From the NCBI GenBank assembly GCA_900556555.1, contig USPF01000048.1:1-16402 (forward strand): 16,402 bases of DNA. The letters run 5' to 3'. Numbering within the stretch: the first letter of the stretch is position 1; each line of letters begins with the position of its first letter. Source of the DNA: an uncultured Blautia sp. Lineage in GTDB: Bacteria; Bacillota; Clostridia; Lachnospirales; Lachnospiraceae. Below are positions 1 to 5,921 of the stretch, piece after piece. Made by a program: the position numbers and the translations under genes. A model generated the notes under the pieces. That model saw only the letters and a list, made by a program, of their open reading frames with translations. It was not told the DNA's origin and did not search any database.

Positions 1-37
1 TCGGGAACAGTGATGGTACGGCGGTAAACACCTACCG

Positions 38-922
38 GTGTATTTTCCGGCAGCTATGGTGGAAACGACAGATGAGTTTATTCGGGATTGTGAGCGATTG
101 ATCGATCAATATCATGATGCATCTCCATATTCTATGAGTCAGATCGTAGTGTCTCCATGTCAGCCGATCAACTGTTATAGAGATACGTTTGTAGAATCTG
201 TAAAACTGGCAAGAGATAAAGGTGTCCGTTTGCATACACATCTTGGAGAAGGAGAAAGTGAAGGAATCCGGGAACGTTATGGGATGCGTACATTGGATTG
301 GTGTGAGAAAATTGGATTTATTGGAGATGATGTTTTTTATGCACATGCATGGGAATTAACGCAGGCAGAATACGAAAAAATTGCGAAAACAGGAACAGGA
401 ATCTCCCATTGTCCGGCACCTGCAGTTCTTGGTGGTTTCCCTATTCTGGATATCAAAAAACTTCAGGAAATGGGAGTTCTTGTTAGTCTTGGGTGTGATG
501 GTTCTGCTACGAATGACAGTTCAAATGAGTTGGATGCGCTGCGTATGGCGTATCTGATGCAGGCATATCATACAAAAGAAAGAGGAGGAAGTGTTTCTGC
601 TTATGACATGTTAAAAGTAGCAACCATCAATGGTGCAAAAACACTTGGAAGAATGGATCTTGGTTCTCTGGAACCGGAAAAAGGAGCAGACATGTTTTTG
701 GTTGATACACGTAGTCTGGAATTTACAGGAGCAGTACATGATCCGAAAAACCTTCTTGCAAGAGTCGGTGTAACAGGGCCGGTGTGGATGACCATAGTGA
801 ATGGAAAAATTGTATATGCAAACGGACATTTAACCGGTGTGGATGAAGAGAAACTTGCTCAGGAGGGGGAAGAGGTCTGCACAAAAGTATTGAGAAATCA
901 GTTTCCGAATTACTGGAAGTAA
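38..922 (+). CDS. Amidohydrolase (ATZ/TRZ / 8-oxoguanine deaminase-like), N-terminally broken
   Basis: This is the C-terminal two thirds of a metal-dependent amidohydrolase of the type that deaminates purines or triazines. The 294 visible residues carry the substrate or metal histidines in LHTHLGEGE and YAHAWEL, the SHCPAP segment, and the late metal aspartate in LGCDGSATND, followed by the usual GADMFLVD beta-strand end. Family members are about 450 residues with an N-terminal HxH metal motif, which would lie left of the window. The GTG at 38 is only the first possible start after an in-frame TGA at 11-13 and is unlikely to be a true start. Reading frame 1 from the left edge, then dropping one G near 20-24, gives a smooth join (GTVMVRGKHLPVYFPAAM), so a one-base frameshift is likely, either real or a sequence error. 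This is a host gene outside the prophage. The exact substrate is not determined. Confidence 0.8.
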   Translation: MYFPAAMVETTDEFIRDCERLIDQYHDASPYSMSQIVVSPCQPINCYRDTFVESVKLARDKGVRLHTHLGEGESEGIRERYGMRTLDWCEKIGFIGDDVFYAHAWELTQAEYEKIAKTGTGISHCPAPAVLGGFPILDIKKLQEMGVLVSLGCDGSATNDSSNELDALRMAYLMQAYHTKERGGSVSAYDMLKVATINGAKTLGRMDLGSLEPEKGADMFLVDTRSLEFTGAVHDPKNLLARVGVTGPVWMTIVNGKIVYANGHLTGVDEEKLAQEGEEVCTKVLRNQFPNYWK

Positions 923-940
923 GATAAAACAGAAAGGAAA

Positions 941-1000
941 GACCGCGAGGCTGCCACAGAATGTCAATAAAAAGTGGTATGCCTGAGCGGTCTGTTTTTT
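941..1000. terminator. Intrinsic terminator shared by convergent host genes
   Basis: A long interrupted hairpin: GACCGC (941-946) pairs with GCGGTC (987-992), AGGC with GCCT and CCAC with GTGG inside it, followed by TGTTTTTT on the plus strand. The minus-strand side ends in TCTTTCC. It sits between the 3' ends of the amidohydrolase gene and the minus-strand peptidoglycan-binding gene, so it probably serves both. Confidence 0.85.
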
Positions 1001-1385
1001 AAACTAATTCGGCAATTCTGGTGACGCCTACGTAAATTTCCTGAATTTCATACCAGGTAGAGTAATCCACCACACCGGTTACAGGGAGACCAAATACTTT
1101 TTGGAATTCCCGGATTGCATTCTGGGTAGCTTCTCCATAGATTCCATCTGCTGTTATCTTAGGAAGTGCAGGATAGGAATTGGCAATGACATTCAGCTGT
1201 TCCTGTATCTGTCGCACTTTAGGTCCGGAGGAACCGATGTCCAGGGGATTTCCTGGCCATGAAGCAGGAATACCGGAAATTTCTTCCGCGCTGTTGATAT
1301 ACATATTATCTCCATAAAAATTGCGAAGAATTTCAATGGCAGAATAGCCCTGATCGCCCAGATATTTAGAACCCCATTGTGTCAC
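999..1385 (-). CDS. SpoIID-like/peptidoglycan-binding protein, C-terminal fragment cut by prophage
   Basis: The fragment starts with TQWGSKYLGDQGYSAIEILRNFYG, which resembles the C-terminal end of a SpoIID/LytB-like domain (a conserved SQWG, GY, EIL, YYG pattern). It continues into a complete PG_binding_1 domain at about residues 50-120 (LDIGSSGPKVRQIQEQLN, DGIYGEATQNAIREFQ, GLPVTGVVDYSTW). Intact proteins of this kind have several hundred residues upstream of this point. Here the frame is open for only five more codons (VVAIW) before a TAG at 1401-1403, so the GTG at 1383-1385 is not a natural start. The most economical reading is that phage integration split the gene, with the N-terminal part on the far side of the prophage. 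It is probably a cell-wall or sporulation protein and probably non-functional in this lysogen. Confidence 0.75.
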   Translation of the reverse strand: MTQWGSKYLGDQGYSAIEILRNFYGDNMYINSAEEISGIPASWPGNPLDIGSSGPKVRQIQEQLNVIANSYPALPKITADGIYGEATQNAIREFQKVFGLPVTGVVDYSTWYEIQEIYVGVTRIAELV

Positions 1386-1437
1386 CCAAATAGCAACAAC
1401 CTATAAACCTCTGAAACCCGCATAAAATAAGGCTTTT
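1386..1437. other. Probable prophage attachment junction (attL/attR half)
   Basis: Host coding sequence of the SpoIID-like/PG-binding protein stops matching its expected frame here. The integrase stop codon begins at 1438, so the host-phage boundary must be in or just left of this 52-base stretch. Large serine integrases cross over at a 2-bp core, so no long direct repeat is expected. The exact core cannot be placed without the other junction. Confidence 0.55.
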
Positions 1438-2940
1438 TCAGATATAGTAGTAGTAAATTTCTACCGTTTTTTCATCTTTTTTATAGACTATCTTTTCTAC
1501 AATGCTTTTCATTGCATCGTTTTTTTGCTGGCTCGTAAAATTATCACTCGTGATAATGTCGTACACGTTTTTGATACGTTCTTGCATATCGTTCTTGATT
1601 TTTTCAGTGTTATCTATTTGCTCGGAGCTGGTATTTTTGATTTTCTCTTCCAGATCAGCACGCTCCTTTGCGAGCAGCAGTTTATTTTCCTTATACTCTT
1701 CTAAGGTATCTATCTCATTCATGTATGCTTCTTTGATTCGCTTTTCTTTACTTTCCAGTTTTTCAAGCAAATCTTTTAAGATTTTTAATTCACCCTTGTT
1801 TTCTACCGGAACAGGGGATTTAATAGAAAAAGATAGATTGGTGGCGGTAGTAGCTGCTTTTACACCTTCCAAAACAGCCGGTTCAAGTTTTCGTACACTG
1901 ATAGCGTTTTTGGCAAGACATTTTCCTTTACTGTACTGGTAGCAAGTAAAATAGCAATATCGTTTCTTACCTGGAATTTCATTTGTGTTGCTAACTATCA
2001 TTGTGCTGCCGCAGGCCGGGCACTTTACAAGGCCAGATAGCCAATGCTTATATGTGGAAGATGGGCGTGCCCCACGTGGGTGGTATTCAGTCTTGTAACG
2101 CTCCTGAGCTGCATTAAACAATTCCTCGGATATAATTGCAGGATGCGTTCCTTGTGTCAAAATCCATTCTTCCTTTGGTTTTATTTCATTCGTGGCATTA
2201 AGAGTCCTATTCCAGCGTATCTTTCCGCAATAAGTAGGATTCTGCAAGATATATTCCACAGACCTCCGGGAAAACGCTTTCCCCTGGGAGGTTTTCGCAC
2301 CGATTACATTTAAGCTTCGTGCAATATCAAATATCCCAGAACGTTCATTGACGTATTTATCAAAGATATATTCCACAATCTTTGCTTCCTCTGGAACAAT
2401 GACAGGCGGCTCTCCTTTTGTTACTATCTTATACCCAAGCGGAGGTTTCGCCTGATACCCCCCTTTCATAGCTTTTTCAGACATTCCACGGAATACTTCC
2501 CCGGATAGACGGATAGAGTAGTATTCGTCCATCCATTCGATAATACGTTCAATCAGCGAGCCAAACGGTCCGTCTATAAGCGGCTCAGACACACTAATCA
2601 CGTCCACATTGCATTTCCTACGGAGCAAGGACTTATACACAATAGATTCCTCCTGATTTCTTGCGAAACGGCTGAATTTCCACACTAAAATCACATCAAA
2701 AGGAGATGGGTTCGATTTTGCTGCAGATATCATCCGCATAAATTCAGGGCGGCGGTCTGCTTTTCTGCCGGAGATACCTTTTTCTTCGTAGATATAGTCC
2801 TTTGATATTACAATGTTGTGGTCTTTTGCGTACTTTAAAAGTAAACGCTTTTGGGCAGCAGGAGAAAGCTCTTCCTGCTTTCCGTGGGTGCTGACACGTA
2901 TATAGAGAGCACCGGATTTAAGAGTTTCTTTGCCAGACAT
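1438..2940 (-). CDS. Large serine recombinase (phage integrase)
   Basis: A 500-residue site-specific recombinase that would integrate and excise the phage through a covalent serine-DNA intermediate. The N-terminal resolvase domain (about 8-150) has YIRVSTHG with catalytic Ser17, and the arginine motif VWKFSRFARN near residue 90. The Recombinase domain follows (about 160-290: PPLGYKI, NPTYCGKIRW). A zinc ribbon has Cys307, Cys310, Cys333 and Cys341 (CPACG and CYFTC). A coiled coil at about 370-450 is typical of large serine integrases. The ATG at 2938-2940 is preceded by AAGGTGAT on the minus strand. Its 3' end lies at the host junction, the usual place for an integrase beside its att site. 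No recombination directionality factor was recognised in the window. Confidence 0.95.
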   Translation of the reverse strand: MSGKETLKSGALYIRVSTHGKQEELSPAAQKRLLLKYAKDHNIVISKDYIYEEKGISGRKADRRPEFMRMISAAKSNPSPFDVILVWKFSRFARNQEESIVYKSLLRRKCNVDVISVSEPLIDGPFGSLIERIIEWMDEYYSIRLSGEVFRGMSEKAMKGGYQAKPPLGYKIVTKGEPPVIVPEEAKIVEYIFDKYVNERSGIFDIARSLNVIGAKTSQGKAFSRRSVEYILQNPTYCGKIRWNRTLNATNEIKPKEEWILTQGTHPAIISEELFNAAQERYKTEYHPRGARPSSTYKHWLSGLVKCPACGSTMIVSNTNEIPGKKRYCYFTCYQYSKGKCLAKNAISVRKLEPAVLEGVKAATTATNLSFSIKSPVPVENKGELKILKDLLEKLESKEKRIKEAYMNEIDTLEEYKENKLLLAKERADLEEKIKNTSSEQIDNTEKIKNDMQERIKNVYDIITSDNFTSQQKNDAMKSIVEKIVYKKDEKTVEIYYYYI

Positions 2941-2984
2941 AACATCACCTTCTTCATTCTATTTTAATTTACTCAAAAAAGAGT

Positions 2985-3090
2985 ATAAAAATAACAGCCA
3001 GCAAAGAACATTAGTTCCGCTTGCGTGCTGTTTCCGAAGATGATACAATATAGTTGCTTATGTTATATGGTATATCTTCGGGATATATAA
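2985..3090 (+). ncRNA. Candidate small RNA with long hairpin, ahead of a terminator
   Basis: No protein gene fits this 185-base gap (2941-3125). It holds a 12-bp stem with one bulged G: CCGAAGAT(g)ATAC at 3034-3046 pairs with GTATATCTTCGG at 3070-3081, closing a 23-base loop. Ten bases on is a strong plus-strand terminator. A hairpin followed by a terminator, with no plus-strand ORF, suggests a small RNA transcribed to the right. No convincing promoter was found, so the start is arbitrary. Confidence 0.3.
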
Positions 3091-3092
3091 CG

Positions 3093-3127
3093 AACCGTTC
3101 CTGTTCCAGCAGGGGCGGTTTTGTTTT
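3093..3127. terminator. Strong intrinsic terminator
   Basis: An 11-bp stem with two G-U pairs, AACCGTTCCTG (3093-3103) with CAGGGGCGGTT (3110-3120), a TTCCAG loop, and a plus-strand TTGTTTT tail. It abuts the stop codon of the minus-strand lipoprotein gene, so it may also end that transcript, although the minus-strand tail is less T-rich. Confidence 0.8.
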
Positions 3128-3680
3128 ATTCTACAGTAATTTTCTGTGTATCTTTTTTATTGTCAAAGGATAACATGTCGGATGCTTCTATTGTAATTTC
3201 TGTATCACTTTTTAGTTTATAAGTCTGGCATACTTCTACAGTTCCTCCAGGCTGCACTTCATTCAGTGCATAATTGTTCATGGCATCGTTATTTTCTGTT
3301 GTGATTGCCATTTCGCATTCGGAACCATCCTGGAAACACTGCACATGAGCTGCGATACCAGCGGTAGCATTTTCTTCTCCGTTATTTGTGAATGAATAAT
3401 AATAGTACAGGCATTTGTTTCCTTCATAATCTGTGCCGAATTCATGTTTTACATATTTTACATTAAAAGTTTCTGCTGTAAAATCAATAATACCGTCATC
3501 TTCCACGGCTTCTTCGGCTGGTTCCTTTTTCTTTTCTTCAGAAGCCTCTTCTTCTTTGGCTTCCGGTTTTTTTTCTGCACTTTCTTGTTTGGATGCTGGT
3601 TCCTCTGCGCTTCCTCCACATCCTACAGAACCTAACGCCATCATGGATGCCATTAACATTACTACAATCCTTTTCTTCAT
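3126..3680 (-). CDS. DUF5067-like secreted lipoprotein
   Basis: A 184-residue predicted lipoprotein. Residues 1-21 form a signal peptide (KKR, then a hydrophobic core, then GSVGC), with Cys21 as the likely lipid anchor. Residues 22-62 are a low-complexity Glu/Lys/Ala linker. Residues 66-184 form a beta-rich domain (FNVKYVKHEFG, YYYYSFTNNGEENATA, VQPGGTVEVCQTYKL) with the layout of DUF5067, a fold common in clostridial surface lipoproteins and of unknown function. AAGGAG stands before the ATG. It lies 50 bases downstream of the sigma-factor gene on the same strand, so the two may be co-transcribed, although a small CGCC/GGCG hairpin sits between them. Its position between integrase and repressor is typical of lysogenic-conversion (moron) genes. 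Confidence 0.75.
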   Translation of the reverse strand: MKKRIVVMLMASMMALGSVGCGGSAEEPASKQESAEKKPEAKEEEASEEKKKEPAEEAVEDDGIIDFTAETFNVKYVKHEFGTDYEGNKCLYYYYSFTNNGEENATAGIAAHVQCFQDGSECEMAITTENNDAMNNYALNEVQPGGTVEVCQTYKLKSDTEITIEASDMLSFDNKKDTQKITVE

Positions 3681-3717
3681 TTTCTTTTTCTCCTTGTGAT
3701 GTATTTATTTATTAAAA

Positions 3718-3728
3718 CGCCAGTGGCG
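3718..3728 (-). terminator. Weak hairpin between sigma and lipoprotein genes
   Basis: CGCC agt GGCG, followed on the minus strand by TTTTAATAAATAAA. The stem has only four base pairs, so this would at most reduce read-through from the sigma gene into the lipoprotein gene. Confidence 0.35.
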
Positions 3729-3730
3729 AA

Positions 3731-4318
3731 TTAACCAATATAAAAATATTTGCTCATCAAAAAGAAAAATAATAAAGATAGATAAACCGTAGAGCCAGAA
3801 TCCTCATCCTTCCGGCTTAAATATTTCCTGGTCTTGTAAAGGATATTGGAAATGGCAGTATCGGAACAATGATAATATTCTGCAATTTCCGTAACACTAA
3901 AGCCAAGTAGATGCCGCATAAGAAACACATCATACCACTTCTGATTCTTGTTACGCAGATCATCCAGGACCGTATGAGCATATAACCTAATATGTACGCC
4001 ATTGGCAAAATCCGGAGATTTTAAAATGTTATCTACATAATCCAAGGAAACGTTAGGCTTCCGCTTTCGGATATAATCGTAGGCTGTTGTTTTAGTTACC
4101 AGGCAAAGCCATGCCTGTGCATTTCGGATATCATCTTTATAATTCATTTTTTCTATGAGCTTTAAAAATACGTCTGAGGCAACGTCTTCGGCTGCCTCGG
4201 TGTTGCCAAGGATGCCATATGCAACCTTAACAACCATTTTGTAATGTGTAAAGTACAGCTCCCTTAATTTATCTTCCAAAAAAATCACTCCCCGGAAGAT
4301 TTTAACATCAAATCCCAT
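3731..4318 (-). CDS. ECF-type sigma factor with hydrophobic C-terminal tail
   Basis: A 195-residue sigma-70-family protein. Region 2 spans about residues 14-90 (LRELYFTHYKMVVKVAYGIL, AEDVASDVFLKLIEKM, AWLCLVTKTTAYDYIRKRK). Region 4 spans about 115-170 and includes the helix-turn-helix FSVTEIAEYYHCSDTAISNILYK. After a short charged linker the protein ends in about 20 mostly hydrophobic residues (STVYLSLLFFFLMSKYFYIG), unusual for a sigma factor and possibly a membrane anchor. The ATG at 4316-4318 has AGGAG six bases upstream; an upstream ATG at 4420 and a TTG at 4279 fit less well. It faces away from the SOS promoter region at 4415-4475, so LexA could influence it too. Target promoters are unknown; the lipoprotein gene is downstream. 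Confidence 0.75.
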   Translation of the reverse strand: MGFDVKIFRGVIFLEDKLRELYFTHYKMVVKVAYGILGNTEAAEDVASDVFLKLIEKMNYKDDIRNAQAWLCLVTKTTAYDYIRKRKPNVSLDYVDNILKSPDFANGVHIRLYAHTVLDDLRNKNQKWYDVFLMRHLLGFSVTEIAEYYHCSDTAISNILYKTRKYLSRKDEDSGSTVYLSLLFFFLMSKYFYIG

Positions 4319-4414
4319 AAAAAGCTCCTGGTAAATATTTCCAGTAAAAATTTTTAAAAAAAGAGAGAGATTTTCGTTTCTGAATCGTCTACATAGTGTA
4401 AGACAAATTAATAC

Positions 4415-4426
4415 GAACAAATGTTC
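4415..4426. promoter_or_regulatory. LexA (SOS) box 1
   Basis: GAACAAATGTTC, flanked by C and T, matches the Firmicute LexA/DinR consensus CGAAC-N4-GTTCG closely. It abuts the -35 hexamer of the promoter at 4427-4455, and lies upstream of the divergent sigma-factor gene. Confidence 0.8.
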
Positions 4427-4455
4427 TTGAATCTATGATGCTTATGTAGTATATT
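4427..4455 (+). promoter_or_regulatory. SOS-controlled promoter for the 37-residue protein
   Basis: TTGAAT (4427-4432), a 17-base spacer, then TATATT (4450-4455), with an overlapping TATTAT. It is framed by two identical LexA boxes, one touching the -35 and one about where transcription should start, an arrangement expected to give tight repression until DNA damage. Confidence 0.7.
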
Positions 4456-4463
4456 ATAGAAAA

Positions 4464-4475
4464 GAACAAATGTTC
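4464..4475. promoter_or_regulatory. LexA (SOS) box 2
   Basis: A second copy of GAACAAATGTTC, 49 bases from the first, covering the predicted transcription start of the 37-residue gene. Confidence 0.8.
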
Positions 4476-4496
4476 CCACAAGAGGGAGGTACACAT

Positions 4497-4610
4497 ATGA
4501 CAAGCGAAGAATACAAGAAACATCTCAAAAAAATGATTGACAAAATCAACGATAACAAGATTTTAAAAAGAATTTATGAACTTGTACATTATTATTTTGT
4601 CAAAATGTAA
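4497..4610 (+). CDS. 37-residue SOS-regulated protein, candidate antirepressor
   Basis: A short lysine-rich, probably all-helical protein (MTSEEYKKHLKKMIDKI, then NDNKILKRIYELVHYYF). GGGAGG lies 7 bases before the ATG, so it is very likely translated despite its size. Its promoter sits between two LexA boxes, and a strong terminator follows the stop codon, so it forms a self-contained SOS-inducible unit. Its 3' end faces the 3' end of the XRE repressor gene. The repressor shows no peptidase domain for RecA-stimulated self-cleavage, so a small SOS-induced protein that binds it is an attractive hypothesis, as with Tum of phage 186. The sequence shows the regulation and position; the antirepressor role is inference. 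The helical pattern LKRIYELV resembles other short proteins found near phage repressors. Confidence 0.7.
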   Translation: MTSEEYKKHLKKMIDKINDNKILKRIYELVHYYFVKM

Positions 4611-4617
4611 AGAGTCT

Positions 4618-4650
4618 GGCACCAGAATAAGTCTGGTGCCTATCTTTTTT
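4618..4650. terminator. Bidirectional terminator between SOS gene and repressor gene
   Basis: A perfect 9-bp stem, GGCACCAGA (4618-4626) with TCTGGTGCC (4632-4640), a five-base loop, then TATCTTTTTT. The repressor stop codon overlaps its right edge, so it separates two tail-to-tail genes. Confidence 0.9.
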
Positions 4651-4999
4651 GAAAGACATTTCTAAGCATATATTTTATTGCCGCTCTGGCATCCGCTGGA
4701 AGTTTTACATATTCTTCAATAAGAAGACGGTCTTCCTCATCCAATCCATATTCCTCTGCAACATCATCTAATATAATGTCTGGAACGGATATAAAAGGTT
4801 CGCCCACTTCTTCAGAGAGCCATGAGTAATTAACTCGGAAGGTCTTACAAATTAATTTAAGAACATAGTCTTTTATATCAACTCTGCCACGTTCCCAGTT
4901 ATTCACAACGTCACCACTAACTCCAAGGGATTCTCCAAATGCAGCACGTGATTTGTCTAAGGATTCTCTTATATATTTAATCCTTTCGCATAATTTCAT
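4640..4999 (-). CDS. XRE-family phage repressor, short form without peptidase domain
   Basis: A 119-residue helix-turn-helix protein, probably the lysogeny repressor. Residues 4-62 form an XRE/Cro-C1 domain (CERIKYIRESLDKSRAAFGE, LGVSGDVVNNWERGR, LKLICKTFRVNYSWL). The remainder (about 63-119) is acidic and then helical (EEDRLLIEEYVKLPADARAA), a tail common in short clostridial phage repressors and likely used for dimerisation. There is no room for an S24/LexA-type serine peptidase domain, so self-cleavage on SOS induction is not expected. The ATG at 4999 follows GAGAGGTGAT; the reading frame extends further up but without a better site. It is transcribed from a near-perfect promoter at 5025-5053 that overlaps operator O1, so it probably autoregulates. 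Confidence 0.85.
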   Translation of the reverse strand: MKLCERIKYIRESLDKSRAAFGESLGVSGDVVNNWERGRVDIKDYVLKLICKTFRVNYSWLSEEVGEPFISVPDIILDDVAEEYGLDEEDRLLIEEYVKLPADARAAIKYMLRNVFQKR

Positions 5000-5024
5000 T
5001 AAATGATCACCTCTCTTTAAAAAT

Positions 5025-5053
5025 ATTATATTACATATGATTTGGTATGTCAA
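5025..5053 (-). promoter_or_regulatory. Repressor promoter (PRM-like)
   Basis: On the minus strand: TTGACA (5053-5048), a 17-base spacer, TATAAT (5030-5025). This is a perfect sigma-A consensus. Operator O1 overlaps the -35 box. Confidence 0.9.
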
Positions 5054-5057
5054 CCAA
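5042..5057. promoter_or_regulatory. Repressor operator O1
   Basis: TTGGTATGTCAACCAA, a 16-bp dyad (TTGGT-N6-ACCAA) over the -35 box of the repressor promoter. Confidence 0.75.
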
Positions 5058-5082
5058 AAATAAATATAAAAATTTGATTAAT

Positions 5083-5098
5083 ATGGTTGACAATCCAA
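5083..5098. promoter_or_regulatory. Repressor operator O2
   Basis: ATGGTTGACAATCCAA; its complement TTGGATTGTCAACCAT shares TTGGNNTGTCAACCA with O1. It covers the -35 of the early promoter. Confidence 0.7.
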
Positions 5099-5115
5099 AT
5101 AAAATGAATTATACT
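5087..5115 (+). promoter_or_regulatory. Early lytic promoter (PR-like)
   Basis: TTGACA (5087-5092), a 17-base spacer, TATACT (5110-5115). It is divergent from the repressor promoter, with operator O2 on the -35 and O3 starting at the last base of the -10. It should drive the small genes at 5147 and 5311 and perhaps the whole early operon. Confidence 0.9.
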
Positions 5116-5130
5116 TGGTGTAACAACCAA
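5115..5130. promoter_or_regulatory. Repressor operator O3
   Basis: TTGGTGTAACAACCAA, a third copy of the TTGGT-N6-ACCAA dyad, placed over the early transcription start. Confidence 0.75.
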
Positions 5131-5146
5131 GAAAGGAGAGAAGCAA

Positions 5147-5305
5147 ATGGCAGAACTTGAAGGAAGAATCAAAGATGTAGAAGAATTTGCAGAGATTCTA
5201 AAAGGCATCAAAGGAACTGGTAGAGAGTATAAGGATTTTGTTGCTGGAGCTATTGCTGGCGTGCGGATGGCATGGGGTATGGATAGAGAAAAGAAAGCGG
5301 GGTGA
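5147..5305 (+). CDS. Small first early-operon protein, unknown function
   Basis: A 52-residue protein, first gene behind the early promoter. The ATG has AAGGAGAG upstream. It begins with an acidic amphipathic helix (MAELEGRIKDVEEFAEILK) and continues with a glycine/alanine-rich segment (FVAGAIAGVRMAWGMDREKK). I do not recognise a family. The place directly behind the early operators is where phages often put Cro-like, CII-like or antirepressor functions, but there is no helix-turn-helix to see. The stop codon lies within the ribosome-binding region of the next gene, so the two are translationally linked. Confidence 0.7.
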   Translation: MAELEGRIKDVEEFAEILKGIKGTGREYKDFVAGAIAGVRMAWGMDREKKAG

Positions 5306-5310
5306 GAAAG

Positions 5311-5490
5311 ATGCTTACACCGACAGATTGGTTAAATATTATATGCTTTATTATTTTAACGATTGTGGCAATTGTATGTGCTGTAGTTGTAAAAAAAATG
5401 AAGCTTCCATATTGGAAACTTCAAATTAGTTGGATTGTCCTTAGCGAGATATTTGGAGTGGTTCTGCTAATATCTCGGCTAACCGATTAG
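5311..5490 (+). CDS. Small two-helix membrane protein
   Basis: A 59-residue protein with two hydrophobic stretches, about residues 6-28 (DWLNIICFIILTIVAIVCAV) and 39-55 (SWIVLSEIFGVVLLIS), joined by a short basic loop. It therefore probably sits in the membrane as a hairpin. The ATG at 5311 follows GGGGTGA; a GTG at 5302 in frame overlaps the previous stop and has a poorer site. Its last 50 bases overlap the 3' end of the minus-strand gene at 5441-5869. Holin-like size, but the early-operon location argues for an immunity or exclusion role rather than lysis. Function unknown. Confidence 0.65.
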   Translation: MLTPTDWLNIICFIILTIVAIVCAVVVKKMKLPYWKLQISWIVLSEIFGVVLLISRLTD

Positions 5491-5869
5491 AAATTCTTAA
5501 AAAGGAGGCACGGGCACCCAATATGTCTTCTTGGCAAATGCGAGTGTAAAGATTATTAAGGTCTCCCCATAAGTCTTTAGGGATATAGGGATACACTTGA
5601 AAGAAATTTTCTCCACACGCTTCTATATTTTTGTATTGACCATCGGAAAGATATCTGGAAGTGCTGGAAAGGAAGTTCTCAATGGCGGTTCTCCGTTTTG
5701 CGTTGTATTCGGATAATTCTTTTTCTTTAATGTCTAATTCACGAAGCTTTAGCTGATGTTTGTTGTTTATACAAGCAGTGAAAAAAGGACCGACAGAAGC
5801 ACCAATAATCGAAATGATAACAGCAATCCAGGCAGCAGTGGCACTCCAATCTATAGGTTGAATATTCAC
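5441..5869 (-). CDS. Membrane-anchored coiled-coil protein on the lysogeny strand
   Basis: A 142-residue protein starting at GTG 5867-5869, with AAAGGAG upstream. Residues 10-33 (AAWIAVIISIIGASVGPFF and onward) form one membrane span. Residues 37-65 (HQLKLRELDIKEKELSEYN) are a charged coiled coil. The rest is a soluble helical domain with RYLSDGQYKN and PYIPKDLWGDLNNLY. Similar small membrane-plus-coil proteins occur in the immunity regions of Firmicute prophages, without assigned function. It runs against the early operon, has its own promoter (5922-5950), and overlaps the preceding plus gene tail to tail, so it is probably expressed in the lysogen. A superinfection-exclusion or immunity role is a guess from position. 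Confidence 0.7.
   Translation of the reverse strand: MNIQPIDWSATAAWIAVIISIIGASVGPFFTACINNKHQLKLRELDIKEKELSEYNAKRRTAIENFLSSTSRYLSDGQYKNIEACGENFFQVYPYIPKDLWGDLNNLYTRICQEDILGARASFLRISNRLAEILAEPLQISR
5443..5480. repeat. Hairpin spanning two convergent gene ends
   Basis: AGCGAGATATT (5443-5453) pairs with AATATCTCGGCT (5469-5480) with one bulged G, about 11 bp. It lies inside the overlap of the plus gene ending at 5490 and the minus gene ending at 5441. There is no T-run, so it may slow polymerases or stabilise mRNA ends rather than terminate. Confidence 0.45.
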
Positions 5870-5921
5870 AAATATATATCTCCTTTCTTTATACTCAGCC
5901 ATGACAGTGGCCTGTAAGTAA

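Noticed and set aside
1502..2313. Plus-strand ORFs opposite the integrase
   Set aside because: Shadow frames of the serine recombinase, with serine- and phenylalanine-rich translations typical of antisense reading.
1386..3125. Transposon rather than phage
   Set aside because: A large serine recombinase can belong to a conjugative element, but the repressor switch, SSB/Rep early operon, DUF551, late regulator and phage-style tRNA block fit a temperate phage; no relaxase or conjugation gene was seen. Structural phage genes are outside the window, so this is not fully proven.
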